From Actinoplanes flavus (GTDB lineage: Bacteria > Actinomycetota > Actinomycetes > Mycobacteriales > Micromonosporaceae), in assembly GCF_017592555.1 (NCBI RefSeq), contig NZ_JAGFNS010000012.1:210783-274782 (forward strand): a stretch of DNA of 64,000 bases, read 5' to 3'. Below, piece by piece: positions 18,101 to 29,686 of this stretch. The number at the start of each line of letters is the position of its first letter. Position 1 is the first letter of the stretch. The position numbers were made by a program, and so were the translations under genes. The notes below the pieces were generated by a model. That model made no database searches. It saw only the letters and a program-made list of their open reading frames with translations, and had not been told where the DNA came from.

Positions 18101-18348
18101 CCGGTCCACCTTGCCGGGCGGCCGTTCCGGGCCGCGGCAGGGCCGGCCGGGTGGCTGGTGCGGGTCCGCGTTGCCGGGCGGTCGTTCTGGGGCGCGGCAG
18201 GAGCGGCGGGTGGCTCGTGCGGGTCCGCGTCGCGGGCGGTCGTTCCGGGTCGCGGTAGGGGCTGGCCGGGTGGCTGGTGCGGGTCCGCGTTGCCGGGCGG
18301 TCGTTCTGGGGCGCGGCAGGGCCGGCCGGGTGGCTGGTGCGGCCGGGC
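18101..18348. repeat. ~60-bp tandem repeat, about four copies
   Basis: Units begin at about 18101 (partial), 18151, 18210, 18270 and 18330 (partial), with lengths 59-60. Each contains GTGGCTGGTGCGGGTCCGCG followed by a TTGCCGGGCGGTCGTTC-like block. Copies differ by a few substitutions. The array fills the whole gap between two convergent genes. Confidence 0.92.
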
Positions 18349-18355
18349 GGGGCCG

Positions 18356-20497
18356 TCACCAGACGAGCTTGTCGGAGGGTGGGGTGAATTTGAGTTTGGG
18401 TTCGTCCTGGAGGGCGTCCCGCAAGGTCTGGGCGACCGTGTATTTCGACAGCGTCGAGCGGCCCGACCCGACCAGGTGTTCCGGGTTGTCCGGGTCGGCG
18501 ACGAAGGCGGAGGCCGCCAGCTGGGGGGTGTAGCCACTGAACCAGGCGGTCTTGTTGCCGTCGGTCGTGCCGCTCTTGCCGGCGACCGGGCGCTGCAGGA
18601 CGCCGTAGACCATCGAGGAGGTGCCCCAGCCGCAGCGGCCGCGTGCCGCGCCGTAACCGGTGACGCAGCGGGCCGCGTCGGTGGCCGCGCGTGCGACGTT
18701 CTCCTTGACGGCCTGGTGGCAGCGGGGTGCGGCGACCAGGCGTTCCTGGTGGACGGCGTGGGTTCCGTCGGGGTTGCGGATGCTGAGCACCGGCAGCGGC
18801 TCGCAGTAGCGGCCCTCCGCGGCCAGGGTGGCGAAGACGTTCGCCATCTCGACCGGGGTGGCGTCGCTGACGCCCAGGGTGAAGGCGCCCCAGTCGGCGG
18901 CGTGTTCCCTGGTGGCGAGCTCCTTGTCGACGGCGGTGCGCCAGCGCAGCCCGAGACGTTCCGCCATCCGTACCGCCTTGTCCGCGCCGACCCGCTGTTC
19001 CAGCTGTACGAAGTAGGTGTTGACCGATTTGCCGAAGCCGCTCCACATGGTCTGCGTGCCGGTCATCGACTGGCTGGAGTTCTTCGGGCACCAGTAGATG
19101 CCGCAGGTCGCCGGCCCGGGCGCGGTGATGTATTGGGAGACGTAGCGTTGCGGCGCGTAGAAGGAGGTGGACAGTGGCAGCCCGGCGTCCAGGGCGGCCA
19201 GCAGCGTGAAGATCTTGAAGGTGGAGCCGGCCTGGTATCCGGCCATGTCACCGCCGCCGAGCAGCGGGTTGACCGTGTTGGGGTAGTTGCCCTTCTCGCC
19301 GTCCTTCCTCCGCCAGTCGGTGTGCCGCCCGTTGTCCTCCTGGTCCAGCGAGTAGTTTCGGTTGACGGCCATGCTCAGCACCCGGCCGGTTCCGGGCTGC
19401 ACCACGACCTGCCCGTGGGCGAAGGGGCTGCCGCGTCCTTCCTTCTCCAGTACGTGCCGCAGCGCGTACCGCTGGATCTTGGGGTCTATGGAGGTGACCA
19501 CCCGGTAGCCGCCGCGGCGCAACTGGGCCTCGCGTTCCTGGGGGTTGGCGCCGAAGGCGGGCTGTTCTCGCCACCAGCTCTTGAAGTAGTCGCAGAAGAA
19601 GCCCCAGTCGTTGTGCTTCGCCGGCACCGAGACGCAGTCGTTGGGCGGGGTGCTCAGCTTGAGTTTGATCCTCGAACGGAGGGCGGTGGCGGCCTGCTCG
19701 GCGGTGATCGCGTTCATCTTCCGCATCTGGTCGATGACGTAGTTGCGGCGGTCCAGGGCGGCACCTCGGTCGTTGGTCGCCGGGTCGTAGGCGGAGGGTG
19801 CCTTGACCAGCCCGGCGAGCAGTGCCGCCTCGGTGAGGGTGAGGTCGCGCGGCGCCTTGGAGAAGAAGACCTGGGAGGCGGCGAAGATGCCGTAGGCGCG
19901 GTGCCCGAAGTAGGCGGAGTTGAGGTAGCGCTCGAGGATCTCGTCCTTGGTGAGCCGCTGTTCCACTTCGATGGCGAGCCGCATCTCGCGCAGTTTGCGG
20001 GTGGCGGTCTGCTCGGTGGCCTTGAGCGCCGCGGTCGGTGTCTTGGCGCTGTCCCGCAGCGCCATCCGCACGTACTGCATGGTCAGTGTGGACGCGCCCT
20101 GGGAGACGCCGCCGGCCTGCTGGTTGGCGACGAAGGCCCGGGCCACGCCTTTGGGGTCGACGCCGTTGTGTTCGTAGAAGCGGGCGTCCTCGGAGGCCAC
20201 GATCGCCTTGACCAGGTAGGGCGACATGTCGTCGAGGTCGGTGTGCTTGCGGTGTTCCTCGTAGAACATCGTGAGCAGTGTCCTGCCGTCGGCCGCGTAG
20301 ACGTAGGTGGTCTGGGCCGGTGGTGTCTCGGTGAGCTGTTCCGGCATGTTCTCCAGCGCCTCGGTGCCGGCTTTGACGCCCATCCCGGCCAGTGCGGTGA
20401 AGGGGTAGGAGAGGCCGGCGAGGACCAGTCCGGCGATGAGCCCGGCCCGGATCAGCATGGCGACTTTTCCGGCTACGGTGAGGCGTCGGCTCGTCAC
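18356..20497 (-). CDS. class A penicillin-binding protein (transglycosylase/transpeptidase)
   Basis: A bifunctional peptidoglycan synthase anchored by one N-terminal helix (about residues 17-38). The GT51 domain shows SEDARFYEHNGVDPKGVARA (catalytic Glu) and SQGASTLTMQYVR. The transpeptidase has the active Ser in AGSTFKIF (SxxK), SVN in KSVNTYF and KSGTT as the KTG-box equivalent. It builds and cross-links glycan strands outside the membrane. Length ~713 aa is usual, but it ends soon after the transpeptidase (KLVW) without the Pro-rich tail common in actinomycete PBPs. GTG 20497 lies six bases after TACCTT; a TTG six codons earlier is an alternative. Confidence 0.93.
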   Translation of the reverse strand: MTSRRLTVAGKVAMLIRAGLIAGLVLAGLSYPFTALAGMGVKAGTEALENMPEQLTETPPAQTTYVYAADGRTLLTMFYEEHRKHTDLDDMSPYLVKAIVASEDARFYEHNGVDPKGVARAFVANQQAGGVSQGASTLTMQYVRMALRDSAKTPTAALKATEQTATRKLREMRLAIEVEQRLTKDEILERYLNSAYFGHRAYGIFAASQVFFSKAPRDLTLTEAALLAGLVKAPSAYDPATNDRGAALDRRNYVIDQMRKMNAITAEQAATALRSRIKLKLSTPPNDCVSVPAKHNDWGFFCDYFKSWWREQPAFGANPQEREAQLRRGGYRVVTSIDPKIQRYALRHVLEKEGRGSPFAHGQVVVQPGTGRVLSMAVNRNYSLDQEDNGRHTDWRRKDGEKGNYPNTVNPLLGGGDMAGYQAGSTFKIFTLLAALDAGLPLSTSFYAPQRYVSQYITAPGPATCGIYWCPKNSSQSMTGTQTMWSGFGKSVNTYFVQLEQRVGADKAVRMAERLGLRWRTAVDKELATREHAADWGAFTLGVSDATPVEMANVFATLAAEGRYCEPLPVLSIRNPDGTHAVHQERLVAAPRCHQAVKENVARAATDAARCVTGYGAARGRCGWGTSSMVYGVLQRPVAGKSGTTDGNKTAWFSGYTPQLAASAFVADPDNPEHLVGSGRSTLSKYTVAQTLRDALQDEPKLKFTPPSDKLVW

Positions 20498-20580
20498 CCT
20501 TCGAAGGTATGACAAAAAGCCTCATGTTCTCCCGAAACGGCCGAAGTGTGGCGTGGTCGGCCGTCCGGCATGCTGAGCCC

Positions 20581-21633
20581 ATGAGTTTCGACCTCGATCA
20601 TCATGGCGACGCCGAGGTGGGCGCGGGCCTGATCGATCTCGCGGTCAACGTGCGGCACCAGGCCATGCCCGCCTGGCTGGCCGGGCCGATCACGGCGTCG
20701 CTGAGCGAGCTCTCGGCGTACCCGGACGACCGCGCCGCCACCGCGGCCGTCGCCGCCCGGCACCGCCGCGACCCGGCCGAGGTGCTGCTCACCGCGGGCG
20801 CCGCCCAGGGTTTCGTGCTGCTCGCGCAGGCGTTGCGGGGCGCCCGGCGGCCGGTCGTGGTGCATCCGCAGTTCACCGAGCCGGAGGCGGCCCTGCGTAA
20901 CGCCGGCCACCGGGTGGAGCGGGTGATCCTGCGCGAATCGGACGGCTTCCGGCTCGATCCGGGGCTGGTTCCGGACGACGCCGACCTGGTCTTCGTCGGC
21001 AACCCGACCAACCCCACGTCGGTTCTGCACCCGGCCGCCGACCTGGCGAAACTGGCTCGCCCGGGGCGCGTGCTGGTGGTCGACGAGGCGTTCGCCGACA
21101 CCACCTTCCGGCCGGGCGTGCCGGGTGAGCCGGAGTCCCTGGCCGAGCGCCGCGACCTGCCCGGCCTGGTGGTGCTGCGCAGCCTCACCAAGACCTGGGG
21201 CCTGGCCGGCCTGCGCATCGGCTACCTGCTCGGGCCGGCCGACCTGCTGCGCCGGCTGGCCGCCGTACAGCCGCTGTGGGCGGTCTCCACACCGGCGCTC
21301 GCCGCGGCCGCCGCCTGCGCCTCGCCGGTCGCTGTCGCGACCGAGCGGGAGATCGCGGCGGCCCTCGCCGCCGAGCGTGCCCATCTGGTGGAACGGCTGC
21401 GGCGAGTGCCGAGCGTCACGGTCCCGGGCGACCCGGCCTCCGCGTTCGTTCCGGTACGCCTCCCCGCCGCCGATCAGATACGCGCTGAGCTGCGCCGACG
21501 CGGCTACGCGGTACGACGTGGCGACACCTTCCCGGGGCTGGGCCTCGACTGGCTCCGGATTGCGGTGCGCGACACTGCCACCACTGACGGATTCGTGCAG
21601 ACTCTGACCGAAGTGATCGAGGAGCGACCGTGA
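20581..21633 (+). CDS. cobC: CobC, threonine-phosphate decarboxylase-like aminotransferase
   Basis: A 350-residue PLP-dependent class I/II aminotransferase fold. The PLP lysine lies in VLRSLTKTWGLAGLRIGYL; FVGNPTNPTS and VVDEAFAD are the other cofactor motifs. In the cobalamin context (cobT and cobA follow immediately) it is best read as CobC, which supplies (R)-1-amino-2-propanol phosphate from threonine phosphate. Histidinol-phosphate aminotransferases share the fold, so context decides. ATG 20581 gives the normal N-terminus; a CATGCT hexamer lies six bases upstream. It overlaps cobT by GTGA, so the three genes form a coupled operon. Confidence 0.87.
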   Translation: MSFDLDHHGDAEVGAGLIDLAVNVRHQAMPAWLAGPITASLSELSAYPDDRAATAAVAARHRRDPAEVLLTAGAAQGFVLLAQALRGARRPVVVHPQFTEPEAALRNAGHRVERVILRESDGFRLDPGLVPDDADLVFVGNPTNPTSVLHPAADLAKLARPGRVLVVDEAFADTTFRPGVPGEPESLAERRDLPGLVVLRSLTKTWGLAGLRIGYLLGPADLLRRLAAVQPLWAVSTPALAAAAACASPVAVATEREIAAALAAERAHLVERLRRVPSVTVPGDPASAFVPVRLPAADQIRAELRRRGYAVRRGDTFPGLGLDWLRIAVRDTATTDGFVQTLTEVIEERP

Positions 21634-22682
21634 CGCTGGAGACCACCCTGGCGGCCATCCGGCCCGCCGATGACGGGGCCATGACCGCCGCCCGCGAGTT
21701 GCAGGCGCGGCTCACCAAGCCGGCCGGTTCGCTGGGCGCGCTGGAGGAGTTGTCGGTGCGCCTCGCCGGGCTGGCCGGGGTGTGCCCGCCGCCGCTGCCG
21801 GAGCCGGCCACCGTCGCGGTCTTCGCCGGCGACCACGGGGTGCACGCCCAGCGGGTGACGCCGTGGCCGCAGGAGGTCACCGCCCAGATGGTGGCGAACT
21901 TCGTGGCCGGCGGCGCGGTGGTCAACGCGTTCGCCCGGCAGGCCGGCGCGGACGTCATGGTGGTCGACGTCGGCGTCGCCGTCCCGCTGCACGGCGGGCC
22001 GAACCTGCTGGACGCGAACGTGCGGCGTGGCACCCGGGACATGACGGCCGGCCCGGCGCTCACCCGTGCGGAGGCGCTGGCCGCCGTCGAGGTCGGCATC
22101 CAGGTCGCCACGACCCTCGTCGACCAGGGCGCCCGCGCGCTGCTCACCGGCGACATGGGCATCGCCAACACGACCCCGGCCGCGGCGCTGATCGCCGTGT
22201 TCACCGGCGCGTCCGCGGAGGCGGCGACCGGGCGGGGCACCGGCGTCGACGACGAGACGTACCACCACAAGATCTCCGTGGTGGCGGCCGCCCTCCAGCG
22301 GCACGTACCCGATCCCGCCGACCCGCTGGGCGTGCTCGCCGCGGTCGGCGGCCTGGAGCACGCCGCGCTGACCGGGTTCATCCTGGGCGCCGCCGCGCGC
22401 CGCGTACCGGTGATCGTCGACGGTGTGATCGCGGCGTCGGCCGCGGTCGCGGCGGCGGCCTTCGCCCCGGACTCGGTGGCCGCCATGGTCGCCGGGCACC
22501 GTTCCGCCGAGCCGGGCGCGACCGTGGCGCTCGCCCACCTCGGCCTGGAACCGCTCCTCGACCTGGGCATGCGCCTCGGCGAGGGCAGCGGCGCGGTGCT
22601 GGCCCTGCCCGTCGTGTCGGCCGCCGTGCGCGTGCTGCACGAGGTGGCGACGTTCGATGCGGCGGGAGTGTCCGAGAAGTGA
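21630..22682 (+). CDS. cobT: nicotinate-nucleotide:dimethylbenzimidazole phosphoribosyltransferase
   Basis: CobT activates the lower ligand 5,6-dimethylbenzimidazole as alpha-ribazole phosphate. Signatures are AAARELQARLTKPAGSLGALEE at the N-terminus, VAVFAGDHGVHAQRVTPWPQ, TGDMGIANTTPAAALIAVF and the C-terminal EPGATVALAHLGLEPLLDLG with the catalytic Glu region. Its 350 residues are full length. It starts with GTG inside the end of cobC (GTGA overlap) and ends in the same way with cobA, indicating tight translational coupling. Confidence 0.95.
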   Translation: MTLETTLAAIRPADDGAMTAARELQARLTKPAGSLGALEELSVRLAGLAGVCPPPLPEPATVAVFAGDHGVHAQRVTPWPQEVTAQMVANFVAGGAVVNAFARQAGADVMVVDVGVAVPLHGGPNLLDANVRRGTRDMTAGPALTRAEALAAVEVGIQVATTLVDQGARALLTGDMGIANTTPAAALIAVFTGASAEAATGRGTGVDDETYHHKISVVAAALQRHVPDPADPLGVLAAVGGLEHAALTGFILGAAARRVPVIVDGVIAASAAVAAAAFAPDSVAAMVAGHRSAEPGATVALAHLGLEPLLDLGMRLGEGSGAVLALPVVSAAVRVLHEVATFDAAGVSEK

Positions 22683-23887
22683 GCATCTATCCGTTGGGCC
22701 TGCGGATCGAGGGCCGCCGCGTGCTGGTGGTCGGCGGGGGCACCGTCGCCACCCGCCGGGTGCCGGCGCTGATCGCGGCGGGCGCCCGGGTCGAGATCGT
22801 GGCGCCGGAGCTGACCCCCACGCTGCGCGGGCACGTCGACGCCGGCCGGGCCGTCTGGACGCCGCGGCGCTTCGCGCCCGCCGACGTCGAGGGCGCGTGG
22901 CTGGTCCATGTCGCGATCGACGATCCGGAGGCGGCCGCGCAGGTCAGCCTGGCGGCCGAGGATCAACGGATCTTCTGCGTACGGGCGGACGACCGGGACG
23001 CGGCCACCGCGTGGACCCCGGCCGTCACCCGGCATGGCCAGGTGACCGTGGCGGTCACCGACGGTGGCGACCGTCGCCGGGCCATGGCGGTGCGCGACAT
23101 GGTGGCCGGTGTCCTGGAGGCCACCCCGCCGGCCGCGCCCGAGCTCAAGGGGGTGGCCCTGGTCGGGGCCGGCCCCGGCGACCCCGAGCTGATCACCGTG
23201 AAGGGCCGTCGCCTGCTCGCCGCCGCCGACGTGGTGGTGGCCGACCGGCTGATCCCCGGCATGCTTCTCGGCGAGCTGCGCCCCGAGGTCGAGCTGATCG
23301 ACGCCGCCAAGATCCCGTACGGTCCGCAGGCCGCCCAGGAGGAGATCAACCGCATCCTGGTGGACCGGGCGAGCCAGGGCCGTTTCGTGGTCCGGCTCAA
23401 GGGCGGCGACAACTTCGTCTTCGGCCGTGGCGGCGAGGAGGCGCTGGCGTGCGCCCGGGCCGGTGTGCCGGTGCTGGTCGTCCCCGGGGTGACCAGCTCG
23501 ATCGCGGCGCCCGCCCTGGCCGGCATCCCGGTCACCCACCGCGGGGTGGCGCACGAGTTCACGGTCGTCTCCGGGCACATCCCGCCGGACCATCCGGACA
23601 CGCTCGTCGACTGGGCGGCGCTGGCCCGGATGCGCGGCACCGTCGTGGTGATGATGGGCCTGAAGAACCTGCCGCTGATCGCCGCGCGGCTGATCGCCGA
23701 GGGCCGCTCGGCGGACACCCCGGTCGCGGTCGTGCAGGAGGGGTCGACGGCCCACCAGCGGTCGCTGACCAGCACGCTGGGCACGGTGGCCGAGGAGGCC
23801 GCGACGGCGGGGATCCGGCCTCCGGCGGTCGTCGTGATCGGCGACGTCGTCGCGGTCGGCGAGAGCGTGACGCCCGTTTCGAGCTGA
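22679..23887 (+). CDS. cobA: bifunctional siroheme/precorrin-2 protein: dehydrogenase domain plus uroporphyrinogen-III methyltransferase
   Basis: A 402-residue fusion. Residues ~1-150 are a CysG-N-like precorrin-2 dehydrogenase with the NAD loop VLVVGGGTVATRRVPAL. Residues ~155-402 are a SAM-dependent uroporphyrinogen-III C-methyltransferase with VGAGPGDPELITVKG, VVADRLIP and RLKGGDNFVFGRGGEE. It supplies precorrin-2 for B12 and sirohydrochlorin for siroheme. The separate ferrochelatase activity of full CysG may reside in the first domain but cannot be judged. GTG 22679 overlaps the cobT stop. Gene symbols cysG and cobA are both used for such fusions. Confidence 0.93.
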   Translation: MSIYPLGLRIEGRRVLVVGGGTVATRRVPALIAAGARVEIVAPELTPTLRGHVDAGRAVWTPRRFAPADVEGAWLVHVAIDDPEAAAQVSLAAEDQRIFCVRADDRDAATAWTPAVTRHGQVTVAVTDGGDRRRAMAVRDMVAGVLEATPPAAPELKGVALVGAGPGDPELITVKGRRLLAAADVVVADRLIPGMLLGELRPEVELIDAAKIPYGPQAAQEEINRILVDRASQGRFVVRLKGGDNFVFGRGGEEALACARAGVPVLVVPGVTSSIAAPALAGIPVTHRGVAHEFTVVSGHIPPDHPDTLVDWAALARMRGTVVVMMGLKNLPLIAARLIAEGRSADTPVAVVQEGSTAHQRSLTSTLGTVAEEAATAGIRPPAVVVIGDVVAVGESVTPVSS

Positions 23888-23918
23888 AGCGCGCGTCACC
23901 CGTACCGGAAAGAAGGGA

Positions 23919-23942
23919 CGCCGGGCCGAAAACGGCCCGGCG
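23919..23942. terminator. bidirectional hairpin between cobA and otsA
   Basis: Perfect ten-base arms (CGCCGGGCCG and its complement) close an AAAA tetraloop in the 62-base convergent gap. It probably stops transcription from both sides. Confidence 0.75.
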
Positions 23943-23949
23943 CCCGATC

Positions 23950-25356
<1,407 letters not shown>

Positions 25357-25494
25357 GCTGAGTACACCTCCGAGTGGTTTCTGTTCCCAAGATGAGCCTA
25401 CTGTGTGTAAGCTCCCGCTCTCTCACCACCTCCACCCGACCGCCCGGGCCGAGGCGTGATGGACCCGCCGGGAACCGGGTGTCATCCTGTGCCG

Positions 25495-26010
25495 GTGACA
25501 CCGCTCGATGATCATTCCCAGCGACGGCGGCCGTTGTTCATCCCTGTGGTGATCGCCACGGCGGTGCTGACGGTCGGCGGCTTGGTCACCGGGTATGTGC
25601 TCTCCCGCGGCCGTGAGGCGAAGAACCCCGAACCGGGCATCTCGCAGGGGCCCAGCCTGCTGGCGGTGGGGCCGCTGTGCCGGCCGGAGACGCAGGCGAT
25701 GGGCGAGAAGGCGGGCGCCGTCGGGGAGTTGCGCCAGGTGCTGCGCGTGCGGACCGAGAGCCGTACGGTCGTCTGGATCTGCCAGGACGAGGCGGCGCAC
25801 CTCTACTACCACGCGAACAAGGGCGGCGGGGAGGCGAAGTGGGTGGAGAACAAGACGGCGCTGTTCCTGGACAACGTGAGCCACGACGATGCCGGCCGCG
25901 AGTTCTGGGCGGCGGCCGAGGACGGCGCCATCTTCGCGGTCAACGCCGACAAGCTGATCATCACGCACGAGGACGGCCGGGTCGAGGAACAGGACGTCGT
26001 CCCGGAGTGA
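25495..26010 (+). CDS. single-pass membrane protein of unknown function
   Basis: About 171 residues with one N-terminal membrane segment (FIPVVIATAVLTVGGLVTGYVL, residues ~15-36) after a basic stretch (HSQRRRP), so a bitopic protein with a ~130-residue outer domain is likely. The outer domain has two cysteines (LCRPET and WICQDE) that could form a disulfide. No recognised domain. The GTG at 25495 is preferred: CATCCT lies six bases upstream. In-frame GTGs at 25456 and 25489 are alternatives. It is divergent from otsA and 95 bases before ettA. Confidence 0.7.
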   Translation: MTPLDDHSQRRRPLFIPVVIATAVLTVGGLVTGYVLSRGREAKNPEPGISQGPSLLAVGPLCRPETQAMGEKAGAVGELRQVLRVRTESRTVVWICQDEAAHLYYHANKGGGEAKWVENKTALFLDNVSHDDAGREFWAAAEDGAIFAVNADKLIITHEDGRVEEQDVVPE

Positions 26011-26105
26011 CAGCCGGGGTTGCCGTTCGCCGCGCGCGGGCAGGTGGAAAGATTGTCCTTTGATTCCGGCACCGACAACCCACGATCTCGGAGGTAGGGC
26101 ACACC

Positions 26106-27774
<1,669 letters not shown>

Positions 27775-27782
<8 letters not shown>

Positions 27783-28194
27783 GCGTTTCATCTACGACGT
27801 GCCCGTGCGCTGGTCCGACATGGACGCGTACGGGCACGTCAACAACGCTCGCTTCCTCACTCTCTACGAGGAGGCGCGGGTGGCGATGTTCTTCGTCGGG
27901 GCCAAGGCGCACGGCCTGGGCTCCTTCGAGGAGGGCATCGTGATCGCCCGCCACGAGATCGACTACGTGCGGCCGATCGACTTCGGTGACCCGGTCCGCA
28001 TCGAGATGTGGGTCTCCGAGCTGCGGGCCGCGGCGTTCACGGTCTCCTACGAGCTGTTCGACGACGGTGTGCTGGCCAGCCGGGCGAAATCCGTGTGTGT
28101 GCCGTACAACCTGGTCAAGGGGCATCCGCGCCGCCTCTCCGACGCCGAACGGGAGTTCCTGGCGCCGTACGTCGACGCCGAGGACCGGTCATGA
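27775..28194 (+). CDS. acyl-CoA thioesterase, hot-dog fold (YbgC/4HBT type)
   Basis: A 139-residue single hot-dog domain with the catalytic-type Asp in VRWSDMDAYGHVNNARFLTL, the hallmark of 4-hydroxybenzoyl-CoA-thioesterase-like enzymes, and the usual EIDYVRPIDFGDPVRIE strand. It probably hydrolyses an acyl-CoA in the cytoplasm; chain preference is unknown. It starts with GTG inside the ettA end and overlaps the next gene by ATGA, so ettA, this gene and the next form one coupled operon. Confidence 0.9.
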
Positions 28195-28850
28195 GTTCGC
28201 ACGGCCTGCTCGGGGTTCCCGACGCGGGCGCGTTCCTGGCGCGGCTCACCCGGCTCGATCCGGCCGCGCCGGTCCGGCTCCGGTCCTCCGGCGGGCGGAC
28301 CGCGCTCTGGGCCCGGCTTCCCTGGGAGGTGCTGGTCACCCGTGAGGTGGCCGGCCCCGGCCCGGGCGACGCCACCGTCTCCGCCGCCGAACTGCTGGCC
28401 GTGCTGGCCGCCGGCGGGGAGGCCCTGCCGGAACGCCGGGACACGCAGTGGCGGTGGCCGCTGCCGCCGGCCGCCAGCCGGGCCGTCGAGTCGATCTCCG
28501 GCGCCGAGCTGGCCCAACTCGCCGCGGCGGCCGCCGGGACGCTGCGGGAGGTCGCTTCGGGCGGTTTCCCGGGCCGGGCGGTCGGGCAGCGCGCGGTTCG
28601 CGACGCGCTCCTGGATCACGTCGCGCTCGTCGTCACGCCCGAGGACGGCGCTCCCGTACAGATCTCCCAGCGTCTCGTCCAGGCCGTCGCCCGGATGGGT
28701 TTCCTCGGTCCGCGGGACGCGGATCCCGCGGAGGTGAGGGTTCGGGTGGCAAGCGGCTGGGTGGGAATTTCTGCACCATATGGAGTAGCTTGGCGACAGA
28801 GCGTTCACAAATTGACTGTTATGCCGATGGTGAGTCACCCGAAAGGGTGA
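28191..28850 (+). CDS. conserved actinobacterial protein of unknown function (219 aa)
   Basis: A 219-residue soluble protein, Ala-rich, with no recognised domain. The C-terminal ~60 residues are distinct (QISQRLVQAVARMGFLGPRD, then WVGISAPYGVAWRQSV). It is the third gene of the ettA operon (ATGA overlap with the thioesterase). The stop codon lies inside a perfect seven-base-pair hairpin (28834-28851). Codon use and coupling support a real gene; function unknown. Confidence 0.72.
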   Translation: MSSHGLLGVPDAGAFLARLTRLDPAAPVRLRSSGGRTALWARLPWEVLVTREVAGPGPGDATVSAAELLAVLAAGGEALPERRDTQWRWPLPPAASRAVESISGAELAQLAAAAAGTLREVASGGFPGRAVGQRAVRDALLDHVALVVTPEDGAPVQISQRLVQAVARMGFLGPRDADPAEVRVRVASGWVGISAPYGVAWRQSVHKLTVMPMVSHPKG

Positions 28851-28851
28851 C
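28834..28851 (+). promoter_or_regulatory. GAAA-tetraloop hairpin over the stop codon
   Basis: GTCACCC-GAAA-GGGTGAC: seven perfect pairs closed by a GNRA tetraloop. No T-run follows. It could cap the operon's 3' end, or belong to the leader of the YbjN gene 130 bases on. Confidence 0.55.
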
Positions 28852-28903
28852 GCCACCTCGTTCTTCCGGTCCCGCCCTCTCGTTAGGGGGATGACCTTCA
28901 GGA

Positions 28904-28919
28904 ACGGTACGGGTACCGT
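28904..28919 (+). promoter_or_regulatory. perfect inverted repeat upstream of the YbjN gene
   Basis: ACGGTAC-GG-GTACCGT, a 16-base dyad 60 bases before the YbjN start. The two-base spacer favours a protein-binding operator over an RNA hairpin. Confidence 0.45.
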
Positions 28920-28979
28920 CTGCCCTCGGATCCACTGCAACACCCGGCTCTGGGTCTGTTGGGGAGTGAGGTGCACACG

Positions 28980-29561
28980 ATGCCGTGGTGGTCATGGCGT
29001 CCGGGATCGGCTGCGAGCGATGAGCCGGATACCGGTGGCGAGGTGGCGGTGCAGAGCTCCGTTCGCGTCGGTGTCCCGGCCCAGCGCGAGCCCAGCCGCT
29101 CCGGAGCTCCGTCCGAACTGTCCGCGACCGGATCGTCCGATCTGGTCCTGCCGGTGCAGCTCGCGCGCGTCGGTAAGGCGCTCGATCTGCTCGACATCCG
29201 GTTCCTCGCCGACGGCGGCGGCAGCCTCCTGGCGATGTGGGAGCGGCACGCCGTGCTGTTCACCCTGGAGGGGCCGGACGACGAGATCCTGGTGATGCGG
29301 GCCCGCCCGCACGCGACCGTCCCGCCGGACTGGGCCGACCGCGCCTACCGGGTGGTCAACGAGTGGAACCACACACGCCGCTTCTGCAAGGCCTACGTCG
29401 GCGACCCCACCGAGCGGGGGCAGCTCCCGATCTACGCGGAGCTCCAGGTCCCCCTCGCCGCGGGCGTCCATGACACCCTGCTGGTCGAGCTGCTCGACTG
29501 CGGCGCCGCGGTGGCCACCTCCTTCGTGGACTGGCTCCACGACGAGGGAGCATTGCTCTGA
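28980..29561 (+). CDS. YbjN-domain protein
   Basis: A 193-residue cytoplasmic protein. After a variable ~60-residue N-terminus, the YbjN-like fold is seen in FLADGGGSLLAMWERHAVLF, VVNEWNHTRRFCKAYVGD and the C-terminal LLDCGAAVATSFVDWLHDE. YbjN proteins resemble type III secretion chaperones in fold and affect stress responses in enterobacteria; the actinobacterial members are uncharacterised. ATG 28980 follows GGGGAG and gives the N-terminus MPWWSWRPG. Upstream in-frame GTGs are less likely. It converges with the propeller gene over a long inverted repeat. Confidence 0.82.
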   Translation: MPWWSWRPGSAASDEPDTGGEVAVQSSVRVGVPAQREPSRSGAPSELSATGSSDLVLPVQLARVGKALDLLDIRFLADGGGSLLAMWERHAVLFTLEGPDDEILVMRARPHATVPPDWADRAYRVVNEWNHTRRFCKAYVGDPTERGQLPIYAELQVPLAAGVHDTLLVELLDCGAAVATSFVDWLHDEGALL

Positions 29562-29581
29562 TTGCTCCGCTTCGCTCCGCG

Positions 29582-29681
29582 GCGATTCGCCTGGTAACCG
29601 GTGACTCAGGGCACGATTTTCCGCCACCGCACACCCCGCGGCGTCGAAAAATCGTGCCCTGAGTCACCGGCGGCGAATCGC
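29582..29681. terminator. 100-base inverted repeat between convergent genes
   Basis: Inner arms of 23 bases (29598-29620 and 29648-29670) are perfectly complementary. Outer arms of ten bases (GCGATTCGCC at 29582 and its complement at 29672) extend them across a 6:1 internal loop; the central loop is 27 bases. It would act as a terminator both ways, but the length is exceptional and could mark a mobile palindromic element. Confidence 0.85.
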
Positions 29682-29686
29682 GGGAT

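Noticed and set aside
18101..18348. CRISPR array
   Set aside because: The units are contiguous direct repeats with no unique spacers, and there are no cas genes. The same holds for the array at 62612-63000.
18158..20512. A 784-codon open frame opposite the class A PBP gene
   Set aside because: It is an antisense shadow typical of GC-rich coding DNA. The PBP motifs on the other strand are unambiguous, and the antisense product has low-complexity composition.
28812..28817. TTGACT as a -35 for the YbjN gene
   Set aside because: No matching -10 lies 16-19 bases downstream, and it is inside the preceding coding region.
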